DNA from: Paenibacillus sophorae
GTDB taxonomy: Bacteria > Bacillota > Bacilli > Paenibacillales > Paenibacillaceae
Reading direction: 5' to 3'
DNA length: 64,000 nt
Assembly: GCF_018966525.1 (NCBI RefSeq)
Contig: NZ_CP076607.1
Coordinates: 124,001-188,000 of the forward strand
This document shows, piece by piece, positions 24,493 to 33,237 of the stretch (position 1 is its first letter; every line of letters begins with the position of its first letter). The position numbers and the translations under genes are program-made. Under the pieces are notes generated by a model, which had not been told where the DNA came from, searched no databases, and saw only the letters and a program-made list of their open reading frames with translations.

Positions 24493-27492
24493 TTACGCCG
24501 CTTGTCTCAACGCTTTTTTGCGCTGCTTCGCCGACTTGCGGAAGTAGAACAGCTCGTAAACCGCCGGCACAACAACCAGCGTTAGCACCGTAGCGGCGGT
24601 CAAGCCGCCGACAACCACAATCGCCAGGCTTTGCGAGACAATGCTTCCCTGCTCGGAATGGCCGAACAGCAGCGGCAGCATTGCGCAGATGGTCGCAATG
24701 GCCGTCATCAGTATTGGCCGCATCCGCGTTCCCGCCGCTTCGAGCAGCGCTTCACGAATGCTCATATGCTCCTCGTTATGCTTGACGCGGTCAATCAGCA
24801 CAATGGCGTTCGTAACTACAATGCCAATCAGCATCAGCGCGCCGAATATGGCGGTGAAATCAGGGGTCACTCCGGCTACCAGCAGGCCGACAACAGCTCC
24901 GATGGCTGCCAGCGGCAGAGAGAACATAATCGCCAGCGGTGCGCGAAGCGTCTTAAAGGTAATTACCATGATCAGGTAGACAAGGCCGATGGAAATGAGC
25001 GCCGTCATTCCGAGATCCTTGAAATCGCCCGCCTGGTCGGCGGATGCGCCACCCGATACGAGGGTTACGCCTTCAGGCAGCTTGACGCTGTCAGTTTCTT
25101 TTTTGATGGAGGCCCCAACTTCGGAAACCTTTTTCGGATCGACTTCGGCAGTAATACGCGCATAAGGCTTGCCGTCTTTACGGTACAGCATGGCCGGTTC
25201 GTTTCGCACTTCCAGGCTAGCAAGCTGCGACAGCTGCTTAAGCCCCGTGGAAGTCATCAGCGTAATGCCCTGCAGGTCCTTTTGCGATTCAGGTTGGGCG
25301 AGCGGAGATAATACGACCGCAGCCGAAGAACCGTTCAACTCCATCTGACCAAGCGGCACGGGATTCAGCATGCCGGCCAGCTGCATCGATATTTCCTGCG
25401 CGTTGGCCTGCGCTGGATTCACGTTGAAGGCAAAGACCGGCTTCGTATCCTCCATGTTGCTGGAGATCTTCTGGATGCCGTCAACCGTCTTCACCTTATC
25501 CATAACCTGATCGGCTGCGGCAGTAATCTTGGACAGGTCGTCGCCGACAATATCAATGTACTCATTGGTCGAACTCGAACCCATCATGCCGCCTTCGTTG
25601 GCAGCCAGGCTTGCTCCGGCATAGCTGCTTTGCAGCCCCCGGATTTTATCGATAAATGCCTGGGCGTCGGAGTTTTCTTTCATTACTACTGTATAGTTGA
25701 CCACGGTAGGCGAGGATACGCTGCCCCATTTAGCGGCATCGGTGCTGTTCCCGGACTGCATGATTACCGTCTCCGCCTGAGGCTGTTTCATAATTTCCTG
25801 TTCCAGCCGTTTCCCCTGTTCAAGAACCTCCGAGACCGGCGTATCATTCGGGTATTTCAGCTCTATCGCGACATTGCTTGCATCTGAAGCGTCCAGCGCC
25901 CCTTTGGGCATGCTCATATACGCGGCGATTGAAGCTACCAGAGTGACCAGTCCCAGCGACAGCGACACCCATTTATGGTTCAGGTTCCACTTAAGAAACC
26001 GCTGGAACCGCTTGGACGGCTCATGCTCTTTCATCGATGTATTCCGCAGCAGCACGGAGCTCAGCAGCGGAACGACGGTCAATGCGACCACCAGCGACGT
26101 CAGCAGCGAGTAAGTAACGGTTAAGGCAAAAGGCAGCAGGAACGCCTGCATACTGCCGCGCAGCAGACCTATCGGCAGGAAGACGGCGACGGTGGCAATC
26201 GTTGAGGACGTTATCGCCCGGGCAACCTCCTTCGTTGCGCTGATCATCATGTCAACGGAGAAGGACTCCTTCTGAAGTCTGCGATAAATGTTCTCGATAA
26301 CCACGATACTGTCGTCGACCAGACGGCCGACCGCAACGGCTACCCCGCCGAGCGTGATAATGTTCAGCGTAATTCCCGAAATATCGAGCAGATACAAGGT
26401 AACAGCCAGCGACAGCGGAATGGAAACGGCTGTTACGAGCGTTGCCCGCACATTGCGCAGGAATATCAAAATGACGATGGTCGCAAACAGCGCGCCGAGC
26501 AGCACTTCACGCATCATGCTGTTCACGGAATCGACGACCATATCCGAGGTGCTGAACACGACCGCGGCTTCGGTCCCCTTCACATCCTTATTGATGCGCT
26601 CCACCGCATCCTTCACCTTATTGCCGACATCAACCGCGTTGGCATTGGCTTCTTTCGTCACTGTCGCGAACAGAACATCCTTGCCGTTGGAGCGGCTGAC
26701 GCTTTCCTGATCACTTTTCACCTGAACCGACGCGATATCCTGCAGCGTCACCCCGGCCGAGACAGGCAGGCGTTTCAAAGTATCGACACTGTCAATGGAA
26801 GAAACAACATTGACGCTGCCCGTCTGGCCGCCAATCGTCTGCTCCCCGACGGAAGCCGATACGTTCCGGCCTTGAAGCAGACCGGTAATTTGCGCAATGG
26901 ACACCTTCTTTTGCGCCATCAGCTGCGGATCAAGCTTGACCGTCACCTGAGGCGCGGTTTTGCCGTACAGCGCGACGTTCGCAACACCCTCAATATTTTG
27001 CAGCTCGGGAATTATCACCGTCTCCGCCAGCTTCAGGTTCTGTTCGGTTATTCCATCGTCAAACGAAAGGGTAGTCGAGGCTACCGGAATCATGGAGGTA
27101 TTTAACTGAAGAACGAACGGCCGCATTACACCTTGAGGAAACTGCAGCGCGTCGACCGCCTTCTGCACCTCCTGCGCGGCATCCTTCATATTCGTCTTGG
27201 AGTCAAAATTAATATCCACTTTTGAGAAGCCATTTCCCGAGGTGGACGTCATCTCCGTCTTGCCTTTGACCATTGCCAGAGCGGTCTCGATGGGTTTGGT
27301 CACCTGCTCCTCCATCGCATGCGTGTCCTGGCCGGGACCAATCGCCGTTACCGTTACCTGCGGATTATCCGCCTCCGGCAAGAACTCCATCGGCAGCGAG
27401 CTGTAGCTCATCACTCCCACTACGAGCGCCATCACAATTAGCAGCCCTGCGGCCGCCTTGTTGCCAAACGCCCATTTTGTCAACCATGTCAT
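24493..27492 (-). CDS. RND-family efflux transporter (SwrC/AcrB-like)
   Basis: A 999-residue RND pump with the duplicated layout: helix 1, a large outside porter loop (about residues 35-330), helices 2-6, then the repeat with a second loop and helices. Helix 4 carries the proton-relay acids in VGRLVDDSIVVIENIYRRL. The FLPEADNP and GQDTHAMEEQVTKPIE stretches are typical of the family. The start at 27492 (MTWLTKWAF) has AAGGAG upstream; the longer frame from 27573 is not supported. No membrane-fusion partner or outer-membrane factor is adjacent. This agrees with Gram-positive members such as B. subtilis SwrC, which work without an outer-membrane channel. Likely substrates are surfactants, lipopeptides or drugs (inference). 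A 200-bp gap separates it from the upstream antiporter gene on the same strand. Confidence 0.92.
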   Translation of the reverse strand: MTWLTKWAFGNKAAAGLLIVMALVVGVMSYSSLPMEFLPEADNPQVTVTAIGPGQDTHAMEEQVTKPIETALAMVKGKTEMTSTSGNGFSKVDINFDSKTNMKDAAQEVQKAVDALQFPQGVMRPFVLQLNTSMIPVASTTLSFDDGITEQNLKLAETVIIPELQNIEGVANVALYGKTAPQVTVKLDPQLMAQKKVSIAQITGLLQGRNVSASVGEQTIGGQTGSVNVVSSIDSVDTLKRLPVSAGVTLQDIASVQVKSDQESVSRSNGKDVLFATVTKEANANAVDVGNKVKDAVERINKDVKGTEAAVVFSTSDMVVDSVNSMMREVLLGALFATIVILIFLRNVRATLVTAVSIPLSLAVTLYLLDISGITLNIITLGGVAVAVGRLVDDSIVVIENIYRRLQKESFSVDMMISATKEVARAITSSTIATVAVFLPIGLLRGSMQAFLLPFALTVTYSLLTSLVVALTVVPLLSSVLLRNTSMKEHEPSKRFQRFLKWNLNHKWVSLSLGLVTLVASIAAYMSMPKGALDASDASNVAIELKYPNDTPVSEVLEQGKRLEQEIMKQPQAETVIMQSGNSTDAAKWGSVSSPTVVNYTVVMKENSDAQAFIDKIRGLQSSYAGASLAANEGGMMGSSSTNEYIDIVGDDLSKITAAADQVMDKVKTVDGIQKISSNMEDTKPVFAFNVNPAQANAQEISMQLAGMLNPVPLGQMELNGSSAAVVLSPLAQPESQKDLQGITLMTSTGLKQLSQLASLEVRNEPAMLYRKDGKPYARITAEVDPKKVSEVGASIKKETDSVKLPEGVTLVSGGASADQAGDFKDLGMTALISIGLVYLIMVITFKTLRAPLAIMFSLPLAAIGAVVGLLVAGVTPDFTAIFGALMLIGIVVTNAIVLIDRVKHNEEHMSIREALLEAAGTRMRPILMTAIATICAMLPLLFGHSEQGSIVSQSLAIVVVGGLTAATVLTLVVVPAVYELFYFRKSAKQRKKALRQAA

Positions 27493-27695
27493 TGATAATT
27501 TCTCCTTCCACTCCCCAGTATTGATAAAGCTCTTGTTGCATGCTTCTTTATGTAGATTGGTTCTCTCTAGCATTAGTTTAGTTGCTTTCCGGCGAGCTTA
27601 AAACAGTCGGGCGGCGGGTTTGGTCCTCAGCCCCGGGACGGAGACCGCCCCCAACCAAAGGACGGGAAAACGCTATACAGGATTTTTATTCCTCC

Positions 27696-28844
27696 TCATC
27701 TTAGTTTCACCGGCTCGCGGAAGACGTATTTCAGCATCGGCGGTGTCAGCAGCGTCGTGGCAATTACGACAATAATAACCGAAGTAAAATACTCCGGCAG
27801 CAGCAGACCGCTTTCAAGTCCCGTGGCGGCAATGATCAGAGCAACTTCTCCCCGGGATATCATGCCTGAACCGATCACCACCGAGGAATGGGTATCAAAG
27901 CCCGTCAGACGCGCGCCGAGTCCGCCGCCGATCAGCTTGGTCAGCACCGCCGCAAGCGACAAGATGATAACAAAACCGATCTGGCCAAGAACTCCCTCAA
28001 AGGAAACGTTCAGTCCGATGCTGACGAAAAAAACGGGCACAAACACAGCGTAAGCGATAGGTTCCAGCTTGTGTTCCACCGTGTGCTTGAAGGCGGTCTG
28101 CGAGACGGCCAGCCCGGCGGCGAACGCCCCGATAATGCCGGCCATTCCGGTCCATTCGGCGAACCAGGAGAAAGCAAAACAAATAACAAGCGCTACGCTG
28201 GCGGTCGCCTCCGTCACTTTAAGGGGAGACAGCCATTTGAGCATCCGGGGGACAATCAGCCAGCCGGCGAGGATCGCGACCGCGAAGAAGAGCAGCTTTT
28301 TACTGATCAAGAGGCCCAGCGACACCGACTCTCCCGCGCCGAAGAAGCTCATCAGCACCGCCAGCAGAATAACGACCAGAATGTCGTCGACGACGGCCGC
28401 TCCCAGAATGGTCGAGCCCTCCCGGGAATTCAGCTTGTTCATATCCTTAAGCACCTGGGCCGAAATGCTGACGGAGGTCGCGCTTAGAATCGCCCCTAAA
28501 AACAAGGCATGCGAGTAAGAAAAGCCGAACAGCTCCGCAATCCCCATTCCGCCAAACAGAGGAAGAATAATTCCCCCTACCGCCACGGCAAAAGACGACT
28601 TCCAGTTGCGCCGAAGCTGATCCAGATCCGTTTCGAGTCCCGCGATGAACATGAGCAGCAGCACGCCGATTTCGGACATATAGTGAATAAATTCTCCATT
28701 CTGAATCCAGCCCAGCACCGCCGGACCGAGCACAATACCCACAATCAGTTTACCGAGAACGGACGGCTGGCCGAAAGCGACAGACAGATGCCCGGCGAGC
28801 TTGGTGGACAGCAGAATCAGCAATAAGGTCAAAATAAATTCCAT
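27696..28844 (-). CDS. Cation:proton antiporter, CPA2 family (GerN/NapA-like)
   Basis: A 382-residue membrane protein with about 12 helices that exchanges Na+ or K+ for H+. Helix 5 carries the paired aspartates in GAAVVDDILVVILLAVL, typical of electrogenic CPA2 antiporters. Other marks are FGQPSVLGKLIVGIVLGP at the start, ATSVSISAQVL in the broken helix region and SRGEVALIIA near the end. It lacks the C-terminal TrkA-N/RCK domain found in KefB/KefC, so it resembles GerN/NapA proteins. The ATG at 28844 has AAGGAG upstream. A promoter and a leader hairpin precede it. Confidence 0.92.
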   Translation of the reverse strand: MEFILTLLLILLSTKLAGHLSVAFGQPSVLGKLIVGIVLGPAVLGWIQNGEFIHYMSEIGVLLLMFIAGLETDLDQLRRNWKSSFAVAVGGIILPLFGGMGIAELFGFSYSHALFLGAILSATSVSISAQVLKDMNKLNSREGSTILGAAVVDDILVVILLAVLMSFFGAGESVSLGLLISKKLLFFAVAILAGWLIVPRMLKWLSPLKVTEATASVALVICFAFSWFAEWTGMAGIIGAFAAGLAVSQTAFKHTVEHKLEPIAYAVFVPVFFVSIGLNVSFEGVLGQIGFVIILSLAAVLTKLIGGGLGARLTGFDTHSSVVIGSGMISRGEVALIIAATGLESGLLLPEYFTSVIIVVIATTLLTPPMLKYVFREPVKLR

Positions 28845-28900
28845 GGATTACCCGCTCCTTGTCTTCTTTAAGATTGCACCAAAAAGCCCTGGAAAATAGC

Positions 28901-28929
28901 AAAAAGGAGCCCTTGGTGACAGGCTCCTC
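28901..28929 (-). terminator. Leader terminator/attenuator hairpin before the antiporter gene
   Basis: GGAGCC / GGGCTCC arms followed by TTTTT lie between the antiporter promoter and its start codon, 57 bp before the ATG. No minus-strand gene ends just upstream, so the hairpin would stop the antiporter's own transcript unless relieved. Confidence 0.6.
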
Positions 28930-28971
28930 CATATAACGATTGTTTATTCATTTTTTTGAATTATCTCTATA

Positions 28972-29000
28972 AATATACCCTTGTTTAGAATTATTGTAAA
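28972..29000 (-). promoter_or_regulatory. Promoter of the antiporter gene
   Basis: On the minus strand TTTACA (28995-29000), a 17-base spacer and TATATT (28972-28977). Confidence 0.65.
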
Positions 29001-29179
29001 GATTCAAATGTAAAAATCCAGGGTAATTCTATCGCCAATCATTTTAAAAGCAAGTCGTTTAAACCGAAAAACTTAACCATCAAGGGAACCGAAGTCAAGT
29101 TGGTGGTGATTTTTAATTCAGCGTCTTGCAAACCTGCTAAAGTGCAGGTTTTTCGATCAAAGCGTTTGTTAGCAGGAAA

Positions 29180-29315
29180 GTCCTCCGATTGTGCAGGAAT
29201 TTAAGGCTGTGCCGACTGCATTTGAGGTTAAACCGGTAAAAAGCTGCATCTTTTCAGGTATGTTATTCAGTGAGGGTTCTACGTCCGACAAAAGATGTAC
29301 AATTTCAGGTTTTCT
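29180..29315 (+). repeat. Dispersed intergenic element, copy C (homologous to 45745-45885)
   Basis: GTGCAGGAATTT at 29191, a CAGG block 60 bases later and an AAAGATGTAC...CAGGTTTT end module 50 bases after that reproduce exactly the spacing of the element at 45745-45885. An AACCTGC/GCAGGTT hairpin with a T-run (29132-29155) lies just before it. No gene is seen between 28930 and 29480. Confidence 0.65.
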
Positions 29316-29482
29316 GCATAATTTAGTTCATCGCGCCTCGTTGAAGCTCGTACGCAAAACAACTTCTCAGCGTCCCTATGCCCCGGCTCCAGACGGCCCT
29401 TTCGTTCTCCTGTTCTGCTCCGCAGATGGTACCAAGGTAAATGCTGCATGCGCTTCCTCAACATTCACACTTATTATCTCCC

Positions 29483-29539
29483 CTAAAATAACGAAGAACG
29501 TCCCGGCCCATTCGGTGGAATGGATCAGGACGTTCTTCG
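29483..29539 (-). terminator. Terminator of the ABC exporter operon
   Basis: Perfect CGAAGAACGTCC / GGACGTTCTTCG arms followed on the minus strand by TTATTTT, 64 bp beyond the last permease gene. Confidence 0.85.
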
Positions 29540-29602
29540 TCTCATACAATGTGGTTAACGTAAAATTGATCATCTCGCCATTACAACTGTAAACCGGCCG
29601 TT

Positions 29603-30853
29603 CTATGCAGCCGACTCGCTCGGCCGCAGGATAGCGGAGCCGATTGCCAGCAGGATTACGGCCATCAGGCCCAGCACCGCAAAGGGCAGCCATAGCTCGC
29701 TCCAGCCGCTGCCGGTGGCAGCGAGGTCTGCGGCCTGAATCGCCCATTTTTGCGGGACGAAGTTCGCGGCCTTCTGCATATAGTCCGGCATGATCGAGAT
29801 AGGCCAGAAGCAGCCTCCCAGCATACAGGTCGGGGTCAGAATGAGCGCGTTCAGCATGCCCGCATTGTTCGGATTGCGGATGAATCCAGCCACCGTGCTG
29901 GCTAGACCCATGCACACCAGCATGAACGCCGCCAGAATGAGAAAGTATAGATACATCGGAAGCTCATAATTGTAGTTCAGCACATAGCGGCCTACCAGAA
30001 GCACAGCGGCGACCTGGATCACGCCCACCGTAAAGCTGCCCAGAAAATTGCCGAGCGCAATTTCATAAGAACGAACCGGCGCGCTGAACATCCGCATCAT
30101 TGTCCTCTTGCTGCGGTCATCCATAATGAACGAGACGGAGCTTGTAACCATAGCCATCAGGAACATCAGCATAAATCCGGTAACGATACTCAGACTTTCG
30201 CGGGGATACAGGTTATAATCGGTCTTCTGGCTGCCCACAAGATGCTGCTCCGCTTGCTGCAGGATGGAGGACAACTGCGCTTCACGCGCCGTAGCCGTGC
30301 TGGAGGCTGTTCCGCTGGCCATACCGGTTGTACCGATGGATGGACTAGCCGCCTGAACACCAGTCGTACCTTCAGCCGTCCCGGCGGCTGCTCCGTTACC
30401 CGCCGCGTCGACCGCCGCGGCCACTTCTCGCAGCCTTCCTCCAATTTCCGAGGCCTTCATTTTGAGCGCGATTGACGCTGCAGATGTCTTGAACTCATAG
30501 ATATGGATTTGCGGCGACTGATCAGTAAGCAGCGAGGCCGAATAGCCTGCCGGAATTTCCAGTCCCGCACCGCCTTCCTCGTTAAGAACTCCGGTGCGCA
30601 AACCACCCGCGTCTTCTTTTTCAATCAAGGTATAATCCCCTGTCTTCTCCAGTTCGGCAATGATATGCGCTCCCGCGGGGCCGCTGTCCAAGTTCGTGTA
30701 CAGCACGTTCGTCTTATGATCCCCGGTGCCGCCGGTCATCCATATGATGACGGAAACAATGACGCCCGGCATGAGAATATAGGCGATTACTCCTCTCCGT
30801 CTGCCGATCATCCGCTTTACCAGATTCCAGGCAATCGTAACGATATTATGCAT
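29603..30853 (-). CDS. ABC-2 type permease, second of two (LnrN-like)
   Basis: A 416-residue membrane subunit of a drug-exporter-type ABC system. One N-terminal helix (about 24-40) is followed by a large outside domain (to about residue 215), containing a Thr/Ala/Gly-rich low-complexity stretch (about 150-185), then five helices from about 220 to the C-terminus. The order fits ABC-2 permeases such as those of the linearmycin and daunorubicin exporters. It overlaps the first permease gene by eight bases, so the two are translationally coupled and probably form a heterodimer. The ATPase is the first gene of the operon. Confidence 0.88.
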   Translation of the reverse strand: MHNIVTIAWNLVKRMIGRRRGVIAYILMPGVIVSVIIWMTGGTGDHKTNVLYTNLDSGPAGAHIIAELEKTGDYTLIEKEDAGGLRTGVLNEEGGAGLEIPAGYSASLLTDQSPQIHIYEFKTSAASIALKMKASEIGGRLREVAAAVDAAGNGAAAGTAEGTTGVQAASPSIGTTGMASGTASSTATAREAQLSSILQQAEQHLVGSQKTDYNLYPRESLSIVTGFMLMFLMAMVTSSVSFIMDDRSKRTMMRMFSAPVRSYEIALGNFLGSFTVGVIQVAAVLLVGRYVLNYNYELPMYLYFLILAAFMLVCMGLASTVAGFIRNPNNAGMLNALILTPTCMLGGCFWPISIMPDYMQKAANFVPQKWAIQAADLAATGSGWSELWLPFAVLGLMAVILLAIGSAILRPSESAA

Positions 30854-32018
30854 GATAACCCACCTTTCGGTATGAAAAGAATGCCACGCCCCCGAGCACG
30901 AGACAAATCAGCGCCAGCATCGTGATACTGCCCGAAATTTGCGCCCATGGGGATTCCAGCATCATCCGCAGGATGCCCCGCATCCCCCAATGATTGATTG
31001 AAAACGCGCCGCCCGTATTCACCCAGGAATCCGGCAGGGGAGCCATCCCTCCGCTGATAAACGTCATAACCACCGTCAGCCCGCTTAAAATGGAGCGTGC
31101 CAGCGCCGCGGTACGGACGAACATGGATATGAGGACCGACAAGGTCAGCGAAGCAAGAATCATTAACAGACATACCAGCGCCAGCATCTCCGGGCGGTTG
31201 CCCCAGTACACGCCGAACAGAAAGCGCGTGGCTACAATAATGAAGGCGCACTGCAGGACCGACACAATGCCGATGCCGAGCATTTTTCCCATAAAGAGTT
31301 CCCCGCCCTTCACAGGCATGGAGCCGATCCGAAACAACGTATGGTTATCCTTTTCGCTGTACAGGCTGGTGATTACCATTTGTCCGCACAGTAGCAGGAA
31401 CATCAGAAGCATCGCAGCCGCGTAATACTGGGAAGCGGTATAGGCTGGGCCTCCTTCATTCAACTTGCCGAGCACCACGGCCGGATTGCCTTGCCCGGTC
31501 TCCGTCATCGCGCTAATCGCCTGGGGTCCAAGCGTCATGGCAGCAGCCTGTTTGTAATTAATGCTGCTCAGGAAATTATCAAACACGGTCCCTGCGACCA
31601 TATTATCAGTCCGGTCCTTGCCGAAGATATATTCAAGCCGCGCTTCCTTCCCGCTCAGGATATCCTTGTCGAATCCCGCCGGAACGATGACGGCATAGCC
31701 GTATTCACCTGAACGCACGCCGCTTACCGCCGCTTCCCGGCTGTCTGCGGTTTCCGGTGTAATGATCTCCGCGACCTCCGGCGACTTAAGGAAGTTACCA
31801 ATCAGCTGCGAGCGTTCGGAGGGGTTCGCTGCCGCATCGACAATGCCCACCCGGAAAGAATCGATCGTCTGGTCCTTACCTCCATCCATAACGCCGGAAA
31901 GCGCCGAGCCAAGCAAGAAAATCAGCAAAATCGGCAGCAGAAACAAGTTGATCAGCATGGAGCGGGAGCGGAGGAGCCGCCGCAGCTCATAAGATGCAAT
32001 CGTCCATATATTAGCCAT
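30846..32018 (-). CDS. ABC-2 type permease, first of two (LnrM-like)
   Basis: A 390-residue permease with the same layout: MANIWTIASYELRRLLRSRS at the N-terminus, one helix, an extracellular domain to about residue 185, then five helices including MLLMFLLLCGQMVITSLYSE and the closing LALICLVLGGVAFFSYR. It lies 12 bp after the ATPase gene and overlaps the next permease. It is likely to pair with the other permease to form the pore. Confidence 0.88.
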   Translation of the reverse strand: MANIWTIASYELRRLLRSRSMLINLFLLPILLIFLLGSALSGVMDGGKDQTIDSFRVGIVDAAANPSERSQLIGNFLKSPEVAEIITPETADSREAAVSGVRSGEYGYAVIVPAGFDKDILSGKEARLEYIFGKDRTDNMVAGTVFDNFLSSINYKQAAAMTLGPQAISAMTETGQGNPAVVLGKLNEGGPAYTASQYYAAAMLLMFLLLCGQMVITSLYSEKDNHTLFRIGSMPVKGGELFMGKMLGIGIVSVLQCAFIIVATRFLFGVYWGNRPEMLALVCLLMILASLTLSVLISMFVRTAALARSILSGLTVVMTFISGGMAPLPDSWVNTGGAFSINHWGMRGILRMMLESPWAQISGSITMLALICLVLGGVAFFSYRKVGYHA

Positions 32019-32030
32019 TATTCTCCCCTC

Positions 32031-32966
32031 CTAATCCCGTAAGGTCCGTCCGGTCAGGCTCAGGAATAACGTCTCCAGATCCGGTTCCTCGATTTGCAGC
32101 GTCTGAATGACGCCCCCATGCTTGGCGAAAATAAAGAGAATGTCCTGCAGCTCGCTTTGGGACGACGGCAGATACAGCTCCACCGTCTCTCCTTCCGCTT
32201 CCACCCGGGTCACCCGGGGATGCTGCTGAAGTTCCAGAATCAGTTCAGGCGTGATACTGCCAGCTTTGATGACGATCTTCTCTTCGTGGGCGACCCGTTC
32301 CCGCAGCTCTTTTTCCGTCCCGCAAGCAATGATATGCCCCTTATCCATGATCGCCACCCTGTCGCAAAGGGCTTCAACCTCTTCCATGTAGTGGCTTGTA
32401 TAGATGACGGCGGAACCCAGCTTATTGAGCGCTTTGACCGATTCAAGGATATGGTTACGGGATTGCGGGTCGATTCCCACCGTAGGTTCATCCATAATAA
32501 TCAGCTTGGGCCGGTGCATAATGGCGCAGGCAATGTTCAGCCGCCGTTTCATCCCTCCTGAAAAAGTGGACGGCTTATCCTTCGCACGGTCGGCGAGTCC
32601 GGTAAACTCCAGCGCCTCCTGCACCCGTTCCTTCAGCAGTTCGCCGCGCAGGCCGTACAGTTTTCCGAAAAAGGATGCATTTTCCCAGGCAGTCAGATCT
32701 TCGTACAGTGCAAGGTCTTGGGGGACGAGCCCGATTCTTTTTTTGGCCTCAAGCGGCTGCTGCGCTACGGAAACGCCATCAATGACTATGCTTCCCCCGT
32801 CCATCTTCAGCAGACCGCAGAGCATGCTGATCGTCGTGCTTTTGCCCGCGCCGTTCGGACCAAGCAGACCGAAAATCTCACCCTCCCGGATGCTCAAATT
32901 CACATGGTCTACCGTCAACTTGCTGTCATATCTTTTTACCACATCGGTTAGCTGCGCAAGCGCCAT
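32031..32966 (-). CDS. ABC exporter ATPase, linearmycin/daunorubicin-resistance type (LnrL-like)
   Basis: A 311-residue ATPase: Walker A GPNGAGKST (near residue 36), Q-loop in GLVPQDLALYEDLTAWEN, signature TFSGGMKRRLN, Walker B LIIMDEPTVGIDP and switch His in YTSHYMEE. The GMKRRLN signature and the C-terminal extension (about 220-311) mark the DrrA/LnrL/NatA exporter group. The ATG has AGGAGAG upstream. It heads a three-gene operon (ATPase, permease, permease). A divergent histidine kinase/response regulator pair lies 271 bp away. This is the gene content of the B. subtilis lnrJKLMN locus, which protects against polyene-like linearmycins. The substrate here is inferred only. Confidence 0.92.
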   Translation of the reverse strand: MALAQLTDVVKRYDSKLTVDHVNLSIREGEIFGLLGPNGAGKSTTISMLCGLLKMDGGSIVIDGVSVAQQPLEAKKRIGLVPQDLALYEDLTAWENASFFGKLYGLRGELLKERVQEALEFTGLADRAKDKPSTFSGGMKRRLNIACAIMHRPKLIIMDEPTVGIDPQSRNHILESVKALNKLGSAVIYTSHYMEEVEALCDRVAIMDKGHIIACGTEKELRERVAHEEKIVIKAGSITPELILELQQHPRVTRVEAEGETVELYLPSSQSELQDILFIFAKHGGVIQTLQIEEPDLETLFLSLTGRTLRD

Positions 32967-33237
32967 TGTTCATCTCTCCTGTCCCTTATTCTTCATGGTT
33001 TCATTGTAGCGCAGCCCCGAAGCCGCCGAAGGTACGGAAGGTCATGAAGTGAAGGTGACTTAAGTCATCTCTTTGTGAACAAGCGGCCAAACCCGGGTAC
33101 CGCAGCACATAGGATGTGCTAAGATGGAAATGCGATAATACACCTTCCCTCGCCAGGATCAGCCATTCACTGAAAAAGGCCGGTTGCGAAGGAAGGACAC
33201 TTAACCTCTATCTCTCTCACGAAAAGGATGACGGCGT

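Noticed and set aside
28845..28952. Leader peptide before the antiporter gene
   Set aside because: The short frame has no ribosome binding site and no codon run that would suggest ribosome-mediated attenuation.
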